The position numbers and the translations under genes were made by a program. From NCBI GenBank assembly GCA_903917565.1, contig CAIXBB010000007.1:1-64000 (forward strand): a DNA stretch of 64,000 nucleotides. The letters are read 5' to 3'. Each line of letters opens with the position of its first letter. Positions within the stretch are counted from its first letter, which is position 1. Below, one piece after another: positions 53,201 through 60,956 of the stretch. The notes beneath the pieces are model-generated. The model had not been told where the DNA came from. It searched no databases and worked only from the letters and a program-made list of their open reading frames with translations. Source of the stretch: an uncultured cyanobacterium. GTDB taxonomy: Bacteria > Cyanobacteriota > Cyanobacteriia > PCC-6307 > Cyanobiaceae.

Positions 53201-55384
53201 GTGCCCACACAACACGACTGGAGCCATCTGGAGGAGCAAGCCCGGACCCTGCTGGATCGGCTCAGCCTGGACGAGAAACTCGGCCTGCTCGACGGTGACA
53301 CCCCGTTCTGGGGCGGCCTGGCGGAGATCGCCCTGCACGATGCCTCCCACCGCCGCCCCTGGCCGGCCGGGGTGGTGAGCCGCCTGGGCATCGGTGGGCT
53401 GCACTTCGTCGATGGCCCGCGCGGGGTGGTGCTTGAAGGCGGCGCCACCACCTTTCCGGCGCCCATCGGGCGCGGAGCCAGCTGGGACGTCGATCTGGAG
53501 GAAAGGATCGGTGAGGCCATGGGCAAGGAGGCCAGGTCCTTCGGAGCCAACCTGTTCGGCGGCATCTGCGTGAATCTCCTGCGCCACCCCGGCTGGGGCA
53601 GGGCCCAGGAGACCTACGGCGAGGACCCGCTGCATGTGGGCGCCATGGGGGCCGCCGCCACCCGGGGCGTGCAGCGCCACGCCATCGCCTGCGTCAAGCA
53701 TTTCGCCCTCAACTCGATTGACAGCGCCCGCTTCCGGGTTGATGTGGTCGCCAGCGAGCGGGTTCTGCAGGAGCTTTACCTGCCCCAGTTCCGCGACTGC
53801 ATCGAGGCCGGGGCCCTGGCGGTGATGAGTGCCTACAACAGTGTCAACGGGGCCTGGTGCGGCCAGCACCCCCATCTGCTGCGGGAGATCCTCAAGCAGC
53901 GCTGGGGCTTTCGCGGCTTCGTTCTCACCGACTTCATCTTCGGAATCCGCGATGGAGAGGCCGCCATCGCGGCCGGTCAGGACCTGGAGATGCCGTTTCG
54001 GATGATCTTCCAGGCCACGCTTCCGGCGGCGGTGGCCGCTGGACGGGTGCCGATGGCGCGGATCGGTGACGCCGTGCTGCGGCTGCTGCTGGCCCAGGAA
54101 ACGGTGCCCCGGAGCGTCTATCCGGTGACCCTGAGGCGCTGCCGCGAACACCGGGCGCTGGCGCTGGAAGCCGCCACCAGCTCGATCGTGCTGCTCAGAA
54201 ACGCTGGTGACGTGCTTCCCCTCACCGGGGTCGGCTCCCTGGCGGTGATCGGCCCGCTGGCGGACACCGTCAACCTGGGGGACCACGGGTCCTCCGACAC
54301 CCGCCCAGCGCCGGGGTCGGTGGTGACGCCCCTGGCCGGCCTGCGGGCGGCGGCGCCGGAGATCAGCCTGCATCACACCGATGGCACCGATCTGGCCATG
54401 GCCACGTCTCTGGCGGCCCGCAGCGACGCGGCGCTGGTGGTGGTGGGTCTGGACTGGCGCCACGAGGGCGAGCACATCCACCCCGGCGACCTCGCTCCGA
54501 TCCTGGGCCAAGCCCCCCCACCCGATGGGCTGCTGCGCCTGTTCGGTCGCCGCCGGGTGCTGCCGTTGTGGTCGCGGGTGGCAGCCTCGATCGCCCAGGT
54601 GACACGCGTGGGGTCGGCGCGTGCCGGCGGCGCCTTCGCCTCTGGCGATCGCACCATGCTCCAGCTTCCTGCTGAACAGGAGGCCCTGATCCTGGCCGTC
54701 GCCGCCGCCAACCCGCGCACGGTGGTGGTGCTGATGGGGGGCGGGGCGATTCTGAGCGAAGGGTGGCGCCAGCGGGTGCCAGGGCTGCTGATGCTCTGGT
54801 ACCCCGGCCAGCAGGGCGGGGAGGCCCTCGCCGAGGTGCTCCTGGGACGGGTGTCGCCCTCGGGGCGGATGCCCTATGCGATCCCCACCGATCCCAGCCA
54901 CCTGCCGCCGTTCGATCCCCGGGCCCGGCAGATCACCTACGACCTCTGGCACGGCTACCGGCGGCTGGAACGCCACCACCACCCGGCGGCCTTTCCCTTC
55001 GGATTTGGGTTGTCCTACAGCAGCTTCAGCCACAGCGACCCTGTGGCCCAGCGGCTTCCCGGGGCGCTGGAGCTCAGGGTGACGGTGGCGAACACGGGGA
55101 CGATGGGCGCTGCGGAAGTGGTGCAGATCTACGCCGAGCCCCCCGGCCAGGCCGTGGAACGGCCGCGACGCAGCCTGGTGGGCTTCCGCCGGCTGAGCCT
55201 CCAGCCTGGCCAGAGCGAGCGGGTGGCGATCCAGATCCCGCTGCGGCGCCTGGCCTGGTTCGATGAATCCCGCGACGCGTTCGTGCTGGAGGGGGGGCCT
55301 CACCGGCTACTGGTGGCTCGCCACGCCGAGGAGCACGGGATCGGCGTGGACCTTGAGCTGGAGGCTGGGGTGGTGGGCCGCTGA
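53201..55384 (+). CDS. Glycoside hydrolase family 3 protein (beta-glucosidase-like)
   Basis: The 727-residue protein starts at a GTG and has the GH3 layout: an N-terminal TIM-barrel domain (LSLDEKLGLLDG, HFVDGPRG, ETYGEDPLHVG, CVKHFALNS, YNSVNGAWC) with the nucleophile in VLTDFIFGIRDG (about Asp244). The C-terminal alpha/beta domain (SIVLLRNAGDVLPL, VVVLMGGGAILS, WYPGQQGGEALAEVLLGRVSPSGRMPYAIP) and a fibronectin-III-like end (LRVTVANTGTMGAAEVVQIYAEPP) follow. GH3 enzymes release glucose, or sometimes GlcNAc or xylose, from beta-linked ends. No signal peptide. Confidence 0.93.
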   Translation: MPTQHDWSHLEEQARTLLDRLSLDEKLGLLDGDTPFWGGLAEIALHDASHRRPWPAGVVSRLGIGGLHFVDGPRGVVLEGGATTFPAPIGRGASWDVDLEERIGEAMGKEARSFGANLFGGICVNLLRHPGWGRAQETYGEDPLHVGAMGAAATRGVQRHAIACVKHFALNSIDSARFRVDVVASERVLQELYLPQFRDCIEAGALAVMSAYNSVNGAWCGQHPHLLREILKQRWGFRGFVLTDFIFGIRDGEAAIAAGQDLEMPFRMIFQATLPAAVAAGRVPMARIGDAVLRLLLAQETVPRSVYPVTLRRCREHRALALEAATSSIVLLRNAGDVLPLTGVGSLAVIGPLADTVNLGDHGSSDTRPAPGSVVTPLAGLRAAAPEISLHHTDGTDLAMATSLAARSDAALVVVGLDWRHEGEHIHPGDLAPILGQAPPPDGLLRLFGRRRVLPLWSRVAASIAQVTRVGSARAGGAFASGDRTMLQLPAEQEALILAVAAANPRTVVVLMGGGAILSEGWRQRVPGLLMLWYPGQQGGEALAEVLLGRVSPSGRMPYAIPTDPSHLPPFDPRARQITYDLWHGYRRLERHHHPAAFPFGFGLSYSSFSHSDPVAQRLPGALELRVTVANTGTMGAAEVVQIYAEPPGQAVERPRRSLVGFRRLSLQPGQSERVAIQIPLRRLAWFDESRDAFVLEGGPHRLLVARHAEEHGIGVDLELEAGVVGR

Positions 55385-55403
55385 GGGATCAGGGCACTGG
55401 GGA

Positions 55404-55904
55404 TCAGGGAACCGTGGCGCGACTGTCCAGGAGCGCCAGGGTTCCCTGGACCCGGAGGTGGTTGTAGCGCTGCAGCCAGATGAAGGGCAGGTTGAACAGC
55501 GTCGCGAAGATCAGGTTGATCAGCACCCCCACCGGCGGTAGCCACAGGGCCGTCACGATCCAGAAGGGCCAGAGCGCCAGATGCACCAGCTCGGCCCGGC
55601 GGGTCTCCTCCAGCAGGCGCTGCAGGGTGGCGCGATCCCGGCCCACCAGGCTGTTCTTGGCCACACCGCCTGGAAAAGCGGTGCCGGCATCCGGCAGCAG
55701 GGATTTCCAGCGGTGAATGCCGAGCCGTTGCTCAAAGCCCTCCTTGGTCTCCGGCCAGGGGCGTCGACCGGTGAGCCAGGTGTCGCGCGCCAGGGCCGGC
55801 TGGGGCAGTCGGTGGGCCAGCCAGCCGATCAGCAGCGACCACAGCAGCCAGCCCAGGCCGCAGGCCAGGACCGCTAGCGCGTCGAAAACCGTCTGCCTTT
55901 CCAT
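55404..55904 (-). CDS. CrtO-like acyltransferase (glycosyl-diaponeurosporenoate acyltransferase family)
   Basis: The 166-residue protein has an N-terminal helix (VLACGLGWLLWSLLIGWLAHRL), the motif IHRWKSLLPDAG, GGVAKNSL, and ETRRAELVHLALWPFWIV. A C-terminal helix INLIFATLFNLPFIWLQRYNHLR follows. These match staphylococcal CrtO in order (RKWKHKILDG, TKRAELIHW, VPIIIVQRYNRPR). CrtO acylates the sugar of a glycosylated carotenoid. The acceptor in this organism is unknown and may be a carotenoid or glycolipid. It overlaps the CrtQ-like gene by 31 bases and is last in the eight-gene string. Confidence 0.78.
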   Translation of the reverse strand: MERQTVFDALAVLACGLGWLLWSLLIGWLAHRLPQPALARDTWLTGRRPWPETKEGFEQRLGIHRWKSLLPDAGTAFPGGVAKNSLVGRDRATLQRLLEETRRAELVHLALWPFWIVTALWLPPVGVLINLIFATLFNLPFIWLQRYNHLRVQGTLALLDSRATVP

Positions 55905-56965
55905 TCAATCGTGCCACGCTCAAGATTCAGGATCGCCAGTGCGAACACCCCCAGAAAGAACAGCACGGGAATCGGGAAAATCAGGCAGATCCAGCCGAAG
56001 TCGCCGATCCGCCGGGTGACCACCAGCAGTTGCGCGGCAAAGGCGAGGTAGAGGAGCAAGTTGGGCAGCAAGGAGGCATCCCCCTGCATCGGCCAGCCCA
56101 GCAGCGAGGCCGGCAGGCACCAGGCCGACCAGAACAGACCGGAGATCCAGAGCACCACACCCAGCATCCAGAGCCAGCGCACCTCCCCAGCGGCGGTGGC
56201 GAAGTTCTTGGCAAAGCCCACCACCATGTCCTGAAAACCGCCGGGATACATGCGGTACTCGAGCAGGCCCTGGCCGATGTAGGCGCTCACCCGGAGGCCT
56301 GCCTTCTCGTAGAGATGGCCCAGGAACCAGTCCTCCACCACCTTGCCGGCGACCGCCGCATGGCCACCGATGTGGTCGTAATCGGCCCGGCTGGTGGCCA
56401 TGGCCGGACCAAAGGCCACCCCGCAGCCCTTTCCCATCGGCACCGCCATCAGCCCCACGAGGTTGAACAGCACCGAGAGCTGCTCGTAGGGCTTCTCGGT
56501 GCGATGGAAAGGCTGGACCGAAACCAGCCCGCCCAGCTCCTGCTGCGCCGCCACGAGGCGCTTCAGGAACTCGGGGTGGGGCTCGGTGTCGGCGTCGAGG
56601 AAGAGCAGAAGCTCGCCTGCGCTGGCGCGAACGCCATGGTGCAGGGCCCACGTCTTGCCGCACCAGCCCTCCTCCAGGGGCGGTGGCTGCATCACCCTGG
56701 CCCCGGCTTCAGCAGCGATGGCGGCGGTGCGATCGCTGGAGTGATCGTCGATCACGATCACTTCCAAGGGGGTGAAGCTCTGGAGATGCAGGGCGGAGAG
56801 CAGTTTCGGGAGGGTGTGTTCCTCGTTGCGGGCCGGAATCAGCACCGAAACAGAGGGTTGGCCCTGAACCCTGGACGCGGGGAGGCGCGGCATGCGCAGG
56901 CAGAGGGCCCAGCCGATCAGCCAGCGCACCAGCAGGGAGATGGCCAGCAGATTCACGGTTGGCAC
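55874..56965 (-). CDS. Glycosyltransferase family 2, CrtQ/CruG-like
   Basis: The 363-residue protein has an N-terminal helix, then the GT2 core VSVLIPARNEEHTLPKLLSAL, PLEVIVIDDHSSDRT, LLLFLDADTEPHP (DxD-type site), VEDWFLGHLYEKAG and a C-terminal membrane region of three or four helices. It matches the CrtQ family (4,4'-diaponeurosporenoate glycosyltransferase); cyanobacterial relatives include CruG of myxol glycosylation. The overlap with the CrtO-like acyltransferase mirrors the staphyloxanthin operon order. The likely product is an acylated glycoside of a carotenoid or lipid. Confidence 0.85.
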   Translation of the reverse strand: MPTVNLLAISLLVRWLIGWALCLRMPRLPASRVQGQPSVSVLIPARNEEHTLPKLLSALHLQSFTPLEVIVIDDHSSDRTAAIAAEAGARVMQPPPLEEGWCGKTWALHHGVRASAGELLLFLDADTEPHPEFLKRLVAAQQELGGLVSVQPFHRTEKPYEQLSVLFNLVGLMAVPMGKGCGVAFGPAMATSRADYDHIGGHAAVAGKVVEDWFLGHLYEKAGLRVSAYIGQGLLEYRMYPGGFQDMVVGFAKNFATAAGEVRWLWMLGVVLWISGLFWSAWCLPASLLGWPMQGDASLLPNLLLYLAFAAQLLVVTRRIGDFGWICLIFPIPVLFFLGVFALAILNLERGTIEWKGRRFSTR

Positions 56966-56984
56966 AGCTCCTCGTGCATCCAGG

Positions 56985-57599
56985 CTAAGGACGCAGCAGC
57001 TCGTCGACCAAGGCCTCCAGGGCGGCCGGGTGGCTCATGAGCTGGTGGTGGTATCGCACCGGCAGGTTCTTCCCTGGCCCGATCGGCAGCACCGCACGCC
57101 AGGCCGGCATCACCATCAGATCAGGCTCGCAGTAGAAGCTGCAGCAATCCACGTCCTGCAGAGTGATGAGGTTCGAATTGAGCCGATGCAGCAATGGGCT
57201 GTCCGGTTTCAGATCGGCGATGCCGGCCAGGGGCCAGCGGGGCCAGGGCCCGGCCGTGAGGGTGCCCTGCTGCGGGCTGCCCACGCTGATCAGCCGCCGG
57301 GTGCGCCGATCGCCGCCCAGCAACTGAATCCAGGCGCGAGCAATCACCCCGCCCATCGAAAAGCCCAGCAGATCGATGGGTTGCTCCAGGCCGAAGGACG
57401 CGTCGATGTGGGTGCCGAGCAGGGCGGCCTGCAGCTCGATCGGCGTCAGCCCGAAGCGATGGGGCAGGTGCGGGATCAACAGGGGGGCGCGGCGCCCTGC
57501 CAACTGCCGCTTGAGCGGGTCGAAAACGCCGGGTGTGTCCCACATGCCGTGGATCAGCACCAGCGGTGGGAAAGGGTGAGGCCGATCCTGGGTGGACAT
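56985..57599 (-). CDS. Alpha/beta-hydrolase (lipase-like)
   Basis: The 204-residue protein has PPLVLIHGMWDTPGVFDPLKR (oxyanion HG), the nucleophile elbow LLGFSMGGVIARAW (Ser in GFSMGG), and VGSPQQGT. A late His is likely in RYHHQLMSHPAALEALV. Such short hydrolases are esterases or lipases of varied substrate. There is no signal peptide. It starts 26 bases after Anbu and ends 19 bases before the GT2 gene, which makes it part of the same transcription unit. Confidence 0.87.
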   Translation of the reverse strand: MSTQDRPHPFPPLVLIHGMWDTPGVFDPLKRQLAGRRAPLLIPHLPHRFGLTPIELQAALLGTHIDASFGLEQPIDLLGFSMGGVIARAWIQLLGGDRRTRRLISVGSPQQGTLTAGPWPRWPLAGIADLKPDSPLLHRLNSNLITLQDVDCCSFYCEPDLMVMPAWRAVLPIGPGKNLPVRYHHQLMSHPAALEALVDELLRP

Positions 57600-57625
57600 C
57601 AACCTGTCACTCCGTGAGATGTCGC

Positions 57626-58354
57626 CTACCAGACCAGCTCCGGCAGCTCCCGGAACACCTGCCGGACGCCCACGCTCCACTCCCGGCTCAGTTCCTTGAA
57701 ATAGGCGTCTCCCTCGCTGAAGCGGCGCCGGTGGATGATCTCCAGGCGATCCCGCTCGTACAGCAGCAGGTCGATCGGCATCCCCACCGACAGGTTGCTG
57801 CGCATGGTGGAATCGAACGACACGAGCACGCACTTGGCCGTTTCCGCCAGCGTGGTGTCGGAATGGATCACCCGGTCGATGATCGGCTTTCCGTACTTCG
57901 CCTCGCCCGTCTGCAGAAACGGCGTGTCCTCGCCGGCTTCGATGAAATTGCCCTCGGCGTACATCCGGAACAGCCTGGGTGCTTCGCCCCTGATCTGCCC
58001 TCCCACCAGGAAGGAGGCATTGAAACTGGAGCCGGACGCTTTGAGATAGGGGCCGTCCCGCTCCTCGATCGCCCGCACCGCCTCCGACACCAGGCCCATC
58101 ACCTCGAACATGCTCTGCGCCGTCCATACGGAGGCACCCCCATCGCCGGCTTCGGCCCGTTGGCGCAGCAGACCGATCACCGCCTGGGTGCCGGCCAGGC
58201 TGCCGGAGCTGAGCAGCACGAGCACCCGATCGCCCTTGCGCTCGAACACCGTCATCTTGCAGAAGCTGGCGAAATCGTCCAGGCCAGCATTGGTGCGCGA
58301 ATCCGAGGCGAACACCATCCCGCCCTCCAGCAATACGGCCACGCAGTAGGTCAT
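57626..58354 (-). CDS. Anbu, proteasome-like peptidase
   Basis: Anbu is an ancestral beta-type 20S-like peptidase that self-assembles into open helical rings. The 242-residue protein starts MTYCVAVLLEGGMVFASDSRTNAG: Thr2 becomes the N-terminal nucleophile after Met removal, and ASDSRTNAG carries the following conserved Asp. Further family blocks are KMTVFERKGDRVLVLLSSGSLAGTQAV, FLVGGQIRGEAPRLFRMYAEGNFIEAG and YGKPIIDRVIHSDTTL. The ATG at 58354 overlaps the transglutaminase stop (ATGA), which is the normal Anbu-operon linkage. The three-codon-longer start MDG is not compatible with a Thr2 nucleophile. Confidence 0.93.
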   Translation of the reverse strand: MTYCVAVLLEGGMVFASDSRTNAGLDDFASFCKMTVFERKGDRVLVLLSSGSLAGTQAVIGLLRQRAEAGDGGASVWTAQSMFEVMGLVSEAVRAIEERDGPYLKASGSSFNASFLVGGQIRGEAPRLFRMYAEGNFIEAGEDTPFLQTGEAKYGKPIIDRVIHSDTTLAETAKCVLVSFDSTMRSNLSVGMPIDLLLYERDRLEIIHRRRFSEGDAYFKELSREWSVGVRQVFRELPELVW

Positions 58355-59190
58355 GCCGTCCACACCTGAAACGATTCCAGCTCCGACGGGCCGAAGGTGG
58401 TGGTGAGCGCCACATCCGCCGCATCGCGGCCCCGGGCGATCAGGATCCGGCCGATCCGGGGTGTGTTGTTGCGAGGGTCGAACACGTGCCAGCCATCACC
58501 GAGGTAGGCCTCGAACCAGGCATGGAAGTCCATGGCCGTATGGGGCGGCGGCACCTCGATGTCGCTCAGGTAACCCGTGCAGTATCGCGCCGGGATGTTC
58601 ATGCAGCGGCACAGGGCAATCGCCAGATGGGCGAAGTCACGGCAGACCCCTTCCCGGCTGTCAAGCGTCTGGAGCGCCGATTTCGTCGGGCTCGAGCGGC
58701 CGTAATCGAAACGCACATGCTGGTTGACGAAATCGCAGATCGCCTGCACCCGCTCCCAGCCGCCAGCCCCCCCCTCGAAGCGGGACCAGGCCATGGGCGA
58801 GAGCAGGTCGGACTCGCAGTAGCGGCTGGCCAGGAGGAACAGCAGCGCCTCCTCCGGCAGCTCCTCCACCGGCTGCTGCTGCAACCAGGGCAACACCGGA
58901 TCAGGCCGACCGGAATCGGCCACTAGCCCACTGCCCCGCAGTCGCAGCACGCCGGCCGGTGCCACCAGCCGGTTGCATTGGTTGCCGTAGGAATCCACGT
59001 ACAAGCTCAGTGGCACCTCCGGCTCCACCCGAAGCACGTCGGGCTCCAGCAGATCCCCCGATCGACTGGAATGCACACCCAGGGTGACGATCATGGGAGT
59101 CGCCGCAGGGAAGCGCAGCGCCACATCGAATCCCACCCGGATTTCTAGGGGCTGCGTCGGCAGCGGCGTGGCGCTCTGGGGTTGATCCAT
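58351..59190 (-). CDS. Transglutaminase-like protein, Anbu-linked
   Basis: The 279-residue protein has an N-terminal beta domain with LEIRVGFDVALRFPAATPMIVTLGV and a papain-like core: VRFDYGRSSPTKSALQTLDSREGVCRDFAHLAIALCRCMNIPARYCTGYL (Cys) and MDFHAWFEAYLGDGWHVFDPRNNTPRIGR (His and Asp). The triad is complete. This family regularly accompanies Anbu; together they are proposed to handle a peptide or amide-linked substrate. It is coupled to anbu by a 4-base overlap and follows the amidohydrolase gene by eight bases. Paralogue of 40289-41116. Confidence 0.92.
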   Translation of the reverse strand: MDQPQSATPLPTQPLEIRVGFDVALRFPAATPMIVTLGVHSSRSGDLLEPDVLRVEPEVPLSLYVDSYGNQCNRLVAPAGVLRLRGSGLVADSGRPDPVLPWLQQQPVEELPEEALLFLLASRYCESDLLSPMAWSRFEGGAGGWERVQAICDFVNQHVRFDYGRSSPTKSALQTLDSREGVCRDFAHLAIALCRCMNIPARYCTGYLSDIEVPPPHTAMDFHAWFEAYLGDGWHVFDPRNNTPRIGRILIARGRDAADVALTTTFGPSELESFQVWTA

Positions 59191-59198
59191 ACATCACC

Positions 59199-59996
59199 CT
59201 AGGAACGTGGGCGACTCTCGAGCGGCGGGAATTCCTCCGCCAGGGCAACCTCCAGCACACCGGCGAGGCGCTCCGCCCATTCCTGCTGGCCGGCTTCGGT
59301 GGCCAGCAGGTCCTGGCGGATCTCCAGCTCCACGTGGGGAATACGGCGACGCTCCCCGTGCACCACCACCGTGTAATCGCTCGCATCGCTCACCGCATAG
59401 GGCTCGTTGTTCCCCACCCGCAGACCCCGCTCACGCTCCAGCTCCTGGCGCATCCGCCAGGCCAGGCGGGCATCACGGCCATAGAGCACCCCCACATGCC
59501 AGGGGCGCACCTCCGGCCCGAGCACCGGCGTGAAGCTGTGCAGGGTCACCAGCACGCTGGGCTGGCCGCGCACGCGTCGGGCCTCCAGCTCCGCCCCGAT
59601 ACGGCGGTGGTAGGGGTGGAAGAGCTCTTCGAGCCGCTGCTGCCGCTCGGCCGGGGGGAGGTTGGCGTTGGCGGCGATGGCGCCGGCCTCGCTGTGGCTG
59701 ACGATCGAATCCGGTGCTTCCGGTGGCCGGTTGGCGTCGATCACCAGCCGCGAGTAGTTGTGCAGGATCAGAAAGGCGTCGAGCCGCTCCGAGAGGTTCA
59801 GGGCCATCCCGTCCACGCCCAGATCCAAGGCCACATGGGTGTCGAGCACCCGATCATCCAGGCCCAGGCCGTCCAGACGGCGGGGGATGGCGCGGCCGGC
59901 GTGGTCGGCCGTGAGCAGCACGGCCGAGCGCCCGGAGGGGCGGACGATCCGGAAGACGGCCGGGTCAGCGGCCCCCAGAAGGGGTTCTAGGTGCAC
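59199..59996 (-). CDS. N-formylglutamate amidohydrolase-family protein
   Basis: From GTG 59996 this is 265 residues: VLLTADHAGRAIPRRL (zinc-type His region), LDTHVALDLGVDGMALNLSERL, YSRLVIDANRPP, VTLHSFTPVL and LYGRDARLAWRMRQELERERG. These match the FGase family, which in other organisms hydrolyses N-formylglutamate in histidine degradation. Here it lies between two transglutaminase genes, so an amidase acting on a peptide or gamma-glutamyl bond in the same pathway is more likely. The frame is open to 60095, over the previous gene. Confidence 0.83.
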   Translation of the reverse strand: MHLEPLLGAADPAVFRIVRPSGRSAVLLTADHAGRAIPRRLDGLGLDDRVLDTHVALDLGVDGMALNLSERLDAFLILHNYSRLVIDANRPPEAPDSIVSHSEAGAIAANANLPPAERQQRLEELFHPYHRRIGAELEARRVRGQPSVLVTLHSFTPVLGPEVRPWHVGVLYGRDARLAWRMRQELERERGLRVGNNEPYAVSDASDYTVVVHGERRRIPHVELEIRQDLLATEAGQQEWAERLAGVLEVALAEEFPPLESRPRS

Positions 59997-60049
59997 CGTT
60001 GAATCCCTGATTCGAAGCCGCCAACCAGGCCAGCATGGCGTGGGGACGC

Positions 60050-60928
60050 TCAGGTTTCGACGTTCGCCGTGGAGCCCTGGAGCTCCGTGACCCACACGCC
60101 CACTTCCATTGACAGCAGCGAGGCTCCACCGAAGCTGCCGGCGATGGGCGGAACCGACTCGAGCCTTCGGGCCACCGCGACAGGGATGTGAGTGTCGCCG
60201 ACAATGACGCCATGGGTGGGATCAAAGCCCTTCCAGCCAGCTCCCGGCAGAAAGACCTCCGCCCAGGCGTGCATGCTGCCGGCTTCCTGCGGTGGCAGCG
60301 CGGTGAAGCTGTACCCGCTGACGAAACGGGCGGCGAACCCGAATCCCCTGGCCGCTTCCATGAACAGAAAAGCAATGTCACGACAGGAGCCCCAGCCGCT
60401 GTTGAGCGTCTCGGCAGTGGTCTGGACGCCAGGCTCGTCGCGTTTGCGATAGGAGACACGCTGATGGGCCGCAAGATTCAGACGTTTCAACAAGGCATAG
60501 CTCTCGATGACTTCACCCGGCCGCCAGACCGTTGCCATCCACTGCATCAATGGATGGCAAGGCTCTGCGGGCGTCGCCGACAGATAGGCCGCCAGCACGG
60601 GACGGTCCTTGGCAGCATACTGAAAGGGATAGGAAACGGCGTCATCATCCACAAGAAAGTCCAGTGGAACATGGTCGTACTGCTGGATGATCAGGCTGCT
60701 TTCGATCAGCAACCTGTCAGCGTCATCGCGGAACGAGGCGATGGCAAGACAATTGCTCTCAACATCACGGTGCCAGCGCAGGATCGCGGCCGGGAGAATG
60801 GATAATGAGGAGGTTTCGATACGCAGATCGTGGCCCTCCCGTGGACGAAGGCGCAGCGTATGCGTGCCGAGCTGAACAGGTGCGCTGTAGGTGTATGTGG
60901 TGCGATGAAGGATGTTGAAGCGTCTCAT
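60050..60928 (-). CDS. Transglutaminase-like protein, bacterial N-terminal domain type
   Basis: The 292-residue protein starts MRRFNILHRTTYTYSAPVQLGTHTLRLRPR, the bacterial transglutaminase-like N-terminal region. It has the catalytic core GWGSCRDIAFLFMEAARGFGFAARFVSGYS and MHAWAEVFLPGAGWKGFDPTHG. The Cys/His/Asp triad is complete. It is a close paralogue of 34642-35535 and a more distant one of 58351-59190. It begins 28 bases after the GH13 stop and lies just upstream of the amidohydrolase. Confidence 0.9.
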   Translation of the reverse strand: MRRFNILHRTTYTYSAPVQLGTHTLRLRPREGHDLRIETSSLSILPAAILRWHRDVESNCLAIASFRDDADRLLIESSLIIQQYDHVPLDFLVDDDAVSYPFQYAAKDRPVLAAYLSATPAEPCHPLMQWMATVWRPGEVIESYALLKRLNLAAHQRVSYRKRDEPGVQTTAETLNSGWGSCRDIAFLFMEAARGFGFAARFVSGYSFTALPPQEAGSMHAWAEVFLPGAGWKGFDPTHGVIVGDTHIPVAVARRLESVPPIAGSFGGASLLSMEVGVWVTELQGSTANVET

Positions 60929-60956
60929 CGGCTCCGCCTCGATAGGGGAGGGAAGG

